Source: Thermoanaerobaculaceae bacterium (lineage in GTDB: Bacteria > Acidobacteriota > Thermoanaerobaculia > Thermoanaerobaculales > Thermoanaerobaculaceae). From it: DNA of 7,023 nucleotides. Position 1 is the stretch's first letter, and each line of letters starts with the position of its first letter. Shown piece by piece: positions 1-5,428 of the stretch. The translations under genes were made by a program, and so were the position numbers. Under the pieces are notes generated by a model. It saw nothing but the letters and a program-made list of their open reading frames with translations, had not been told where the DNA came from and did no database searches. Where the stretch lies: the NCBI GenBank assembly GCA_022865555.1, contig JALHTD010000530.1, positions 1 to 7,023 on the forward strand, in the 5' to 3' direction.

Positions 1-402
1 GCGGTCGCTCGGGCTGCGCATCGAGCGCAGCCCTCCGACCCGCCTTCGCGTGCGACCGAGCAGGCGCAGCCCGGCGTGCGGACCCTCGCTGTTCCCCTCC
101 CTCGCATGAGGCACTCGGTCGGGGCCAGCGTCTCCACCCGCCGGTCTGGCCGCTCGGGGCCCGCACGCTTCGGCGCCATGGCTCCAACCGCCCGCGGGGC
201 GGTATTCACCGCCACCCTCCCGTTCGCCAGGGGCCTGCTTGAGCCGTCTCGAAAGAAATGCGAGGGCGATCGTTCACGTTGGTCTCGCCGGAATCTGGGA
301 GGGGGCGAGCAAGCGCCGAGCGGCCGCGCACCCGCCTGGCAAACGAAAACTCCACGGAGTGGGAGACAGAGCGCGAGCCGCCCGCGGCACCGGCAAGACT
401 AA
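1..402 (+). pseudogene. Possible decayed C-terminal remnant of a sensor histidine kinase
   Basis: The frame is open from the left edge to a TAA at 400-402. At 196-228 it encodes GAVFTATLPFA, which looks like the last strand of the HATPase_c domain of histidine kinases (family pattern G-x-x-F-x-x-x-L-P). Upstream, around 115-140, SVGASVSTRR faintly resembles the glycine-rich GLGLSVSR stretch. Third-position G/C is fairly high (about 84% by hand count for 76-246) and falls afterwards. The rest does not fit: there is no clear N-box or DNGPGI-type box, the spacing is too short for a full domain, and the frame continues about 55 codons past the expected end as low-quality sequence. A frameshifted or partly deleted pseudogene is possible, and a chance resemblance is equally possible. 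This is inference from a short motif. Confidence 0.22.
11..33. repeat. Perfect 9-bp hairpin; one arm is repeated at 64-72
   Basis: GGGCTGCGC at 11-19 is the exact reverse complement of GCGCAGCCC at 25-33, with a 5-base loop ATCGA. The right arm occurs again exactly at 64-72, so the left arm could pair with either copy. A further possible pairing, GGTCGC at 3-8 with GCGACC at 52-57, would enclose the hairpin. No T-run follows on either strand, so a standard intrinsic terminator is not supported. In DNA this GC-rich such stems arise easily. Confidence 0.4.
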
Positions 403-421
403 GTCGTCACGCCGTGACAAC
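403..421. promoter_or_regulatory. 19-bp near-perfect dyad, operator-like
   Basis: GTCGTCACG and CGTGACAAC flank a central C at 412. Eight of nine positions are symmetric; the exception is C405 against A419. The inner 13 bases, GTCACGCCGTGAC, are perfectly symmetric. The central spacing is too tight for a good RNA hairpin, so binding by a dimeric DNA-binding protein is the more natural reading. No convincing promoter was found next to it, and it lies about 60 bp past the stop of the ABC exporter gene, so its target is unknown. Confidence 0.3.
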
Positions 422-422
422 G

Positions 423-444
423 AAAAGCCCCGCGGGGCAAAAAA
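423..444 (-). terminator. Weak intrinsic terminator candidate for the ABC exporter gene
   Basis: Read on the minus strand, a T6 run (444-439) is followed by the 12-base palindrome GCCCCGCGGGGC (438-427) and then T4 (426-423). The palindrome can only fold with four pairs and a 4-base loop, and the T-run after it is short, so the site is suboptimal. Another T6 on the same strand lies at 465-460, closer to the stop at 483, but without a clear stem before it. Placement about 45 bp past the stop codon is right for a terminator. Confidence 0.4.
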
Positions 445-482
445 CGGCCAAACCCAGTGAAAAAACCGTCGGCGAAGGGTCG

Positions 483-2249
483 TCAGGAGCCGGCCTCAGC
501 GGCGCGCGGCCAGCTCTCCTGCTGCTCGAGCTTCTGCAGCGCGAGGAGGTGCGCGTAGCGGCCGCCCCTGGCCGCGAGCTCGGCCGGCGTGCCGGCCTCG
601 AGGACCACGCCGCGCTCCAGCACGCACACCTTGTCGCAGAGCTCCGCGGCCGCCAGGCGGTGGGTGGCGAACAGCAGCGTGGTGTGAGGGAGGCCCTCGA
701 GGATTACCCGCTCGGTCTGGGTGTCCACCGCCGAGAGGCAATCGTCGAGCAGCAGCAGGCGCGGCCCGGTGAGCAGGGCTCGGGCGATGGCCACGCGCTG
801 GCGCTGCCCGCCCGAGAGCGTCACCCCGCGCTCGCCCACGACCGTGTCGAGCCCCTCGGGTAGGCGCTTGAGGTCCTCCTCCAGGCCCGCGGCCAGCGCC
901 GCCGCCAGGACCTCCTCGTCGGAGGCCGAGGGGGCGGCCAGCGCGATGTTCTCCCGCAGCGAGGCGGAGAACAGGAAGCTACCCTGCGGCACGAGCGCCA
1001 CCTCGCGGCGCAGCTGCCCGAGCGGGAGCGCCCGGACGTCGGTGCCGTCGAGCATGACGGTCCCCGGCGCCGGCTCGAGGAGCCGCGGGATCAGGGAGAG
1101 CAGCGTGCTCTTGCCGCAACCCACGCCGCCCACCACCGCCAGCCGCTCGCCCGGACCGACGGTGAACGAGACCTTCGACAGCGAGGCCTCCGCCGCCCTC
1201 GGGTAGGAGAAGCCGACCTCCCGGATCTCCAGGCCGGCGGGGCCGTGACGCGGCTCGGGTGCGTCGGCCACCGTCACGAGCTCGGGCAACGGGGCCTCCC
1301 CGAAGAGCGTCTCGATGCGGCTCATGGAGGCGGCTCCTCGTTGCACCAGGTTGGCCACCCAGCCGACGGCGATCATCGGCCAGATGAGGCGCACGAGGTA
1401 GAGGTTGAACTCGACGAACTGGCCGAGGGTGATCCTGGCGGTCCGCACGGCGTTGCCGCCCACCCCGAGGACCGCCACGAACGCGAGGCCGATGAGCGCC
1501 TGCAGGATCGGCTGGAACAGCGCCGAGATCCTGATCAGGCGCGCGCCGGCGACCACGTACGAGCGGTTGCGGGCGGCCATCTCCCGCATCTCCCACTCCT
1601 CGCAGTTGTAGGCGCGCAGCACGCGCAGGCCCACCAGGTGCTCCTGAAGGCGTGCGGTGTAGTGGGAGAGCGCCTCCTGCGTCTGGCCCCAGCGCAGGTG
1701 GATGCGGGTGCCGAAGTACTTCGTGGCACCCGCCACCAGGGGCAGCACGCACAGCGACAGGAGCGTGAGCGGGAGGTGGATGCGCGCCATCAGCACCACG
1801 CTCACGATGAGGATCGTTCCCGTGTTGACCGTGTACATGAGGGCGGGCCCGACCGCCATGCGCACGGTGCCCACGTCGCTGACGGCGCGTGTGAGCAGGT
1901 CGCCTACGCGCTCGCGCATGTAGAAGACGGGGGGGAGGCGGAGCAGGTGATCGTAGAGGTCGGTGCGCAGGCGGTGCTCGAGCTGGCGCGAGACCGAGAC
2001 CAGGAGGTGCCGCTGGGCGAACATGAAGAACCCGGACACCAGGGCCACGGCGACCAGCATGCCGGCGTATCGCCAGATGGAGCCGAGCGGCGCGCCGATC
2101 CTGAGGGTGTCGATCGCGTGCCCGACGATCCACGGCGCGGCCAGGCTCACCACCCCGCCGGCCACCGCGCTGCCGGCGCCGAGCACCGTCGGGGTGAGGT
2201 ACCAGCGGTAGTAGGCCAGCACCCGGCGAAAGATTCTCAAACTCTTCAC
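483..2249 (-). CDS. Half-size ABC exporter, fused membrane and ATPase domains, MdlA/BmrC-like
   Basis: This 588-residue protein has the usual layout of a type IV (MsbA-like) ABC exporter half. An ABC_membrane domain of six helices spans about residues 17-303 and the ATPase domain about 340-575. Visible ATPase motifs are Walker A GGVGCGKS (374-381), Q-loop Gln422, signature LSGGQ (478-482), Walker B LLLLDD (498-503), D-loop SAVD (506-509) and switch His530. The residue after the Walker B aspartate is Asp503 where active exporters carry Glu. The same LDD...LSAVD form is known in MdlA and YheI/BmrC, the degenerate-site partners of heterodimeric exporters. No partner gene is in the window. The substrate cannot be read from sequence; a drug, lipid or peptide is possible. 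The start is GTG at 2249-2247 with no Shine-Dalgarno, fitting a leaderless transcript. Confidence 0.93.
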   Translation of the reverse strand: MKSLRIFRRVLAYYRWYLTPTVLGAGSAVAGGVVSLAAPWIVGHAIDTLRIGAPLGSIWRYAGMLVAVALVSGFFMFAQRHLLVSVSRQLEHRLRTDLYDHLLRLPPVFYMRERVGDLLTRAVSDVGTVRMAVGPALMYTVNTGTILIVSVVLMARIHLPLTLLSLCVLPLVAGATKYFGTRIHLRWGQTQEALSHYTARLQEHLVGLRVLRAYNCEEWEMREMAARNRSYVVAGARLIRISALFQPILQALIGLAFVAVLGVGGNAVRTARITLGQFVEFNLYLVRLIWPMIAVGWVANLVQRGAASMSRIETLFGEAPLPELVTVADAPEPRHGPAGLEIREVGFSYPRAAEASLSKVSFTVGPGERLAVVGGVGCGKSTLLSLIPRLLEPAPGTVMLDGTDVRALPLGQLRREVALVPQGSFLFSASLRENIALAAPSASDEEVLAAALAAGLEEDLKRLPEGLDTVVGERGVTLSGGQRQRVAIARALLTGPRLLLLDDCLSAVDTQTERVILEGLPHTTLLFATHRLAAAELCDKVCVLERGVVLEAGTPAELAARGGRYAHLLALQKLEQQESWPRAAEAGS

Positions 2250-2261
2250 GCCGACAATCTA
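2250..2261 (-). promoter_or_regulatory. Leaderless promoter (-10 element) of the ABC exporter gene
   Basis: On the minus strand TAGATT (2261-2256) matches the TAnnnT core of a housekeeping -10 hexamer. Six bases follow and then GTG at 2249. If the hexamer spans -12 to -7, transcription starts exactly on the G of the start codon. No purine-rich ribosome site precedes the GTG. No good -35 match is found 16-18 bases upstream. Confidence 0.5.
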
Positions 2262-2293
2262 GCACGGACCCTGCCGGCTCGGGCGGCTGCGGG

Positions 2294-2305
2294 TAGAATC
2301 ACCGG
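2294..2305 (+). promoter_or_regulatory. Leaderless promoter (-10 element) of the DUF374 gene
   Basis: TAGAAT at 2294-2299 differs from TATAAT at one base and is followed by six bases and then GTG at 2306. With the hexamer at -12 to -7, the first transcribed base would be the first base of the start codon. There is no Shine-Dalgarno. A poor -35 (CTGCCG at 2271-2276, three of six matches to TTGACA) sits 17 bases upstream. The geometry is identical to that of the divergent promoter on the other strand. Confidence 0.55.
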
Positions 2306-2956
2306 GTGGGCGAGCGCTCCTGGTACGTGGCCGGCAGGACCGCCGGGCTGATGCTGCGGCTCTGGCGGACCATGATCCGCGTCGAGAACCGCAACAGCGG
2401 GGTCCGCAGGGCTCCGTACGTCCTCGCCCTCTGGCACGGCAGGGTGATCCCCAACATGATGGACAACTACGACTGCGGGTCCGTCACGATGGCCAGCCGT
2501 TCCAACGACGGCGCCCTGGCCGCCGGCATCGTCGACCAGCTCGGGCTCATCGCCACCCGCGGCTCCACCTCGCGTTCGGGCAAGCAAGCGCTGGAGGAGA
2601 TGGAGGAGAAGGTGCGCAGCGGCGAGGCGCCCTTCGCCGCACTCACCGTGGACGGTCCGCGCGGCCCCTGGCGAAAGGTGAAGGCCGGGATCGTGACCCT
2701 GGCCCTCCGGCTGCAGGTCCCCCTCATCCCGATCACGTCCTCGTGCCGGCGGGCGTGGGTGCTCCGGTCCTGGGACCACATGGTGCTGCCGAAGCCCTTC
2801 ACCAAGGTGGTCGTCGCGTACGGCGAGCCGTGGAGCCCGGAGCGGCTGTCCGGTCCCCTGCCTGCGGTGCTGTCGGGGATCGAGGCCGACATGAACGCTC
2901 TCACCGCGGCCCTCGACCGCGAGGTGGCGGGGAGGGAGCTCTGGCCTCCCGGCTGA
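2306..2956 (+). CDS. DUF374 (COG2121) lysophospholipid acyltransferase-like protein
   Basis: This 216-residue protein carries the conserved motifs of the DUF374 family in order: WHGR (43-46), SRSNDG (64-69), RGSTSRSG (85-92) and VDGPRGP (115-121). The WHGR histidine and the following SRSxDG block take the place of the H(x4)D acyl-transfer motif of related glycerolipid acyltransferases, and the length is typical. The family is annotated as acyltransferase-like, is generally membrane-associated and is often found near envelope-lipid genes; its exact substrate is not settled. A hydrophobic/amphipathic N-terminus (about 7-25) could contact the membrane. GTG at 2306 was chosen because the family N-terminus fits and a -10 element sits exactly where a leaderless transcript would need it. 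The 3' end overlaps the next gene by 16 bases, so the two are probably co-transcribed. Confidence 0.9.
   Translation: MGERSWYVAGRTAGLMLRLWRTMIRVENRNSGVRRAPYVLALWHGRVIPNMMDNYDCGSVTMASRSNDGALAAGIVDQLGLIATRGSTSRSGKQALEEMEEKVRSGEAPFAALTVDGPRGPWRKVKAGIVTLALRLQVPLIPITSSCRRAWVLRSWDHMVLPKPFTKVVVAYGEPWSPERLSGPLPAVLSGIEADMNALTAALDREVAGRELWPPG
2929..2935 (+). promoter_or_regulatory. Strong ribosome binding site that supports a CTG start
   Basis: The purine run GGGGAGG inside the end of the DUF374 gene contains GGAGG (2931-2935), placed 5 bases before CTG at 2941. It is the best Shine-Dalgarno in the vicinity. No ATG, GTG or TTG in the reading frame of the next gene lies at a suitable distance, so the site decides in favour of CTG. 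Confidence 0.45.
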
Positions 2957-3585
2957 GGGGATGCCTCGCCCTCGCCGCCGTCCCATTCATCGCGGTGACC
3001 GCGCCGGTCGTGGCGCTGCGGCGCCGCGCCGCGGTGCGGCGGCGCGGTGAACGGCTCCTGGTCGCTTTTCGCAGAGCCCCGCTCGGGCGGTTCGTGCGGC
3101 TGCGCTGCGAGCTCGACGTCCCGCTGCGCCGGCTCGCCGAGGTCGTGCGAGCGATCAGCGGTCTGGTGGCGGAGGGAGCGAGCCTGCTCGGCCGCACGGT
3201 GGGGTGCGTCGGCATCGTGCCCCGGGAGGAACCGATCCTGGTGGCCCTGGCCCCCAGGCGGGACGTGGTCGCGGCGCGGGTGCTCTCGGTCCTCGGCAGC
3301 GGCGAGGCTCACCGCCGCCCCGAGCTCTGGCTGACGCTGCCGCCGGGCGCGTACCTCGGGAAGGTGGTGGACCCCTATGCGCCTTTCGAGGGCGACGAGA
3401 ACGCCATCCTCGAGCTGTTGCGGGACCGAGGGGTCGGCCACGCCCTGCTGACCGAGGTCGTTCCCGGTCCGGTGAGCGCCACGATCGTCCTGACCCTCTA
3501 CGCCTCGCGGCCGGATCTCAGGAAGCTCCTCACGCTCGCCAGAAGCGCGCTGGCCGACCTCCCCGGCTGGACGGCGATGAGGTAG
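2941..3585 (+). CDS. Unrecognised protein: N-terminal membrane anchor plus possible GAF-like domain
   Basis: I do not recognise this family. From CTG at 2941 the product is 214 residues. A hydrophobic stretch (about 9-26, from LALAAVPF) followed by an Arg-rich segment (27-35) looks like a single anchor with a cytoplasmic positive flank. Residues about 55-207 alternate short strands and helices in an order that recalls a GAF domain: helix (62-80), strand VGCVGIV (87-93), strand PILVALA (98-104), a central loop with WLTLPPG (130-136), helix (153-163), LLTEVVPG (169-176), strand TIVLTLYAS (181-189) and a final LARSALADL helix (199-207). No output domain follows. The frame is open well upstream of 2941, so the start rests on the ribosome site and on where high-quality sequence begins; GTG at 2995 is the fallback but would cut the anchor. 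The gene follows DUF374 with a 16-base overlap, and its last 29 codons overlap the opposing gene. Confidence 0.7.
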   Translation: MASRLRGCLALAAVPFIAVTAPVVALRRRAAVRRRGERLLVAFRRAPLGRFVRLRCELDVPLRRLAEVVRAISGLVAEGASLLGRTVGCVGIVPREEPILVALAPRRDVVAARVLSVLGSGEAHRRPELWLTLPPGAYLGKVVDPYAPFEGDENAILELLRDRGVGHALLTEVVPGPVSATIVLTLYASRPDLRKLLTLARSALADLPGWTAMR

Positions 3586-4499
3586 GCCGCGCCGGCGAGC
3601 CCCAGCGGCACCAGGAGGACGAGCACCCAGAGGTGGCACGCGAAACCGGCGGCGAGCGCCTGCTGTGCGGGCACGCCCACCCCCGCCAGCGCCGCGGCCC
3701 ACCCTGCCTCCTGGGTGCCGAAGTTGCCCACCGAGTTGACGGGCAGGCTCGACCCGAGGGCCGCACCCACGACACCGAGGAGGACCGAACCCGGCGGCCA
3801 CGGCAGGCCCATCCCCCGCAGGAGGGCGAGCGTCACGGCCCAGATCGCGCCCCACACCAGCAACGAGAGCGCCACGCTGCCCCACGCGCGCAGCGGGGAA
3901 CGGGCCGCGAGGGCGAGCTCCCGCCGCACGCGCAGCAGCTGGAGCAGGCTCCGCCTGCGCCAGCCCGGTCGCTGCCGCCAGGCCCGCGCGACCCGGCGCA
4001 GCCAGCGCAGGCCGATCACCGAGCCCAGCCAAAAGGAGGGGAGGAGGATCGCCAGGCCGACGATGGCGACCGTCGGGCTGCCGCCGATCATGGCAGCGGC
4101 CACCACCACCCACACCAGGAGAGCCGCCAGGTCGAGCACCCGGCCAAGCACCAGGAGCGAGAGCCCGCGGATGGCCCCCGGCAGGCCGGCCGCCTGGAGG
4201 AGAGGGACCAGCGCCAGCTCACCCAACCGGAGCGGGAGCACACCGCTGGCGAGCTGAGCGACCGCCACCACCGCCGTGGCGCGCAGGGGCGGCAGCCGAC
4301 GGCCGGCCAGGAGGGAGAGACGGGCGCCGCGGATGACGACCAGGGCGAGCGTGCCGACGAACGCGGCGAGGAGGTGAGGCAGGCGCGTCCGAGCCGCCAG
4401 CTCCAGCACCCTCGCGGGCTCGGCGAGGAGCAGCAGGCCCACGGCCAGCGCCGCGCCGACCGCAGCGAGCCACCACGAGGCCCGGGCCTTCGGGCTCAC
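3498..4499 (-). CDS. LPG_synthase_TM (UPF0104) integral membrane protein
   Basis: This 333-residue, highly hydrophobic protein has about eight likely membrane helices. It shows the family hallmarks: LPLRLGE (88-94), an R-x-x-D in helix context at 120-123, and the late motif LPVNSVGNFGTQEAGW (252-267), which matches the conserved LP-x-x-x-G-x-x-G-x-x-E pattern. The best-known relative is the flippase/transferase membrane part of MprF, which adds lysine to phosphatidylglycerol. Stand-alone members lack the soluble aminoacyl-transferase domain (also absent here) and often sit beside glycosyltransferases. The start GTG (4499-4497) shares a GTGA overlap with the upstream glycosyltransferase stop. 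An AAGGA lies only 1 base before it, so translational coupling is likely. The TAG at 3500-3498 lies inside the opposing gene, giving an 88-bp tail-to-tail overlap that covers a basic C-terminal tail. Role in the operon: a membrane partner of sugar or lipid transfer (inference). Confidence 0.88.
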   Translation of the reverse strand: MSPKARASWWLAAVGAALAVGLLLLAEPARVLELAARTRLPHLLAAFVGTLALVVIRGARLSLLAGRRLPPLRATAVVAVAQLASGVLPLRLGELALVPLLQAAGLPGAIRGLSLLVLGRVLDLAALLVWVVVAAAMIGGSPTVAIVGLAILLPSFWLGSVIGLRWLRRVARAWRQRPGWRRRSLLQLLRVRRELALAARSPLRAWGSVALSLLVWGAIWAVTLALLRGMGLPWPPGSVLLGVVGAALGSSLPVNSVGNFGTQEAGWAAALAGVGVPAQQALAAGFACHLWVLVLLVPLGLAGAAYLIAVQPGRSASALLASVRSFLRSGREA

Positions 4500-5428
4500 T
4501 TCCTTTCCCGCTCCAGGGCCCGCAGCTCGTCCAGCAGGCGCCGGTTCACCGCGGTGAGGTCGGCGAGGACGCCGAGGACCGCCAGCTGCACCCCGGTGAG
4601 GGCCAGGACCGCCGCGGCGATCAGCGACTGCACGTGCCCGGCGGGCGAGATCCCGGTGAAGTAGTAGTAGCCGAAGCGCACGGCGAGCACCGCTGCGATC
4701 AGCCAGGACCCCGCGGCGAGCGTGAGCAGGCTCCGCAGCGGTCGGTAGATGAAGACGAGCCTCACAAGGGTCGCGAGGGAGATCGCCACGTACCCCAGGT
4801 TGCTGCGGAACAGGCGCGAGGGGCGCGGTGACGGGCGGGTCGCCACCGGCACCGAGCGCACGGCCAGTCCGGCCTGGCCTGCTTGAATCAGCGTCTCCAG
4901 CGTGTACGTGAAGGTCGTGTAGCAGTTGAGGCGCGCGGCGGCACCGCGCGAGAACGCCCGCAGACCCGTGGTGGCATCGGCCAGCGGGATGCCGGACAGG
5001 ACCCGCACCACCCAGGCGCCCAGCCGCTGCAACCAGCGCTTGGTGGGGGAGAAGTGCGCCAGGGTGGCCACACCCCGGTCGCCGAGCACGATGTCGGCCT
5101 CGCCCGCGAGGATAGGGGCGACGAGACCCGGGATCGCCGCCGGGTCGTACTGCCCGTCGGCGTCGATGTTCACGATGACGTCGGCCCCTCGCCGCAGGGC
5201 GGTCTCGATGCCCAGCGTGAAGGCGCGCGCCAGGCCGCGGTGGATCGGTAGCCTGACCGTGGCCGCCCCGGCCGCCCGCGCGGCCTCGGAGGTCGCATCG
5301 TCCGAGCCGTCGTCCACGACGAGCGTCTCCACCGAGTCGAACCCGGGCACCTCGCGGGGCAGCTCCGCCAGCACCCGGGGCAGGCTCTCCGCCTCGTTCC
5401 ATGCCGGGACCTGAATGACGAGCGTCAT
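4496..5428 (-). CDS. GT2 polyprenyl-phosphate glycosyltransferase with C-terminal membrane anchor
   Basis: The 310-residue product has a GT-A fold glycosyltransferase family 2 domain (about 1-215): PAWNEAESL (8-16), nucleotide-binding VVDDGSDD (37-44), metal-binding DADGQYDP (89-96, DxD = Asp89/Asp91), and DATTGLRAFSR (151-161), typical of the dolichol/undecaprenyl-phosphate sugar transferases (DPM1, GtrB and CsbB type). Two membrane helices follow (about 231-250 and 266-290), ending in a charged tail, as in GtrB/CsbB. The expected reaction is nucleotide-sugar plus polyprenyl phosphate to polyprenyl-phosphate-sugar on the cytoplasmic face; the sugar cannot be told. The start ATG (5428-5426) overlaps the stop of the YfhO-like gene as ATGA and is preceded by GGAGG with 5-base spacing. 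The stop overlaps the next gene's GTG. It is the middle gene of a tightly coupled operon. Confidence 0.93.
   Translation of the reverse strand: MTLVIQVPAWNEAESLPRVLAELPREVPGFDSVETLVVDDGSDDATSEAARAAGAATVRLPIHRGLARAFTLGIETALRRGADVIVNIDADGQYDPAAIPGLVAPILAGEADIVLGDRGVATLAHFSPTKRWLQRLGAWVVRVLSGIPLADATTGLRAFSRGAAARLNCYTTFTYTLETLIQAGQAGLAVRSVPVATRPSPRPSRLFRSNLGYVAISLATLVRLVFIYRPLRSLLTLAAGSWLIAAVLAVRFGYYYFTGISPAGHVQSLIAAAVLALTGVQLAVLGVLADLTAVNRRLLDELRALERERK

Larger units (their letters stand above)
1..482. other. Spacer without a convincing intact gene
   Basis: This stretch lies downstream of the leftward ABC exporter gene and runs to the left edge. No frame on either strand reads as an ordinary protein over its length: translations are rich in Arg, Ser, Pro and Gly, and G/C at third positions drops after about position 246, unlike the neighbouring genes. 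The right half (about 400-482) is richer in A and T, with two A6 runs at 439-444 and 460-465, as expected of an intergenic region. It contains a 9-bp hairpin, a possible histidine kinase remnant, a 19-bp dyad and a weak terminator, each listed separately. Confidence 0.6.

Noticed and set aside
1..179. Minus-strand open frame from an ATG at 179-177 running off the left edge, with a Cys-rich end
   Set aside because: About 59 codons with no recognisable motif, only a poorly spaced GGAG before the ATG, and third-position G/C that falls toward the edge. It cannot be supported without the sequence to the left.
2279..2284. -35 element for the leftward promoter
   Set aside because: The minus-strand hexamers at 16-18 base spacing share almost nothing with TTGACA, so only the -10 element was called.
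1245..2351. Long + strand open frame (368 codons) across the ABC exporter
   Set aside because: It is antisense to a gene with all ABC motifs. Its translation is dominated by Ala, Gly, Arg, His and Glu with no domain, as expected of a shadow frame in GC-rich DNA.
3538..3554. GCCAG/CTGGC stem as a terminator for one of the convergent genes
   Set aside because: Only five pairs with a 7-base loop, no T-run on either strand, and it lies within two coding regions.
3204..4664. Long + strand open frame (486 codons) opposite the LPG_synthase_TM gene
   Set aside because: Its translation is a low-complexity mixture of Arg, Gln, Pro, Gly and Glu, with no motifs. The opposite strand has clear membrane helices and family motifs.
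4663..4672. Short TAG-rich triplet repeat
   Set aside because: It is the antisense view of consecutive Tyr codons in the GT2 membrane segment (FGYYYF at 252-257), not a repeat element.
4500..5402. Upstream extension of the LPG_synthase_TM frame
   Set aside because: It is a low-complexity shadow of GT2. The hydrophobic family sequence starts just after the GTG at 4499, which overlaps the GT2 stop.
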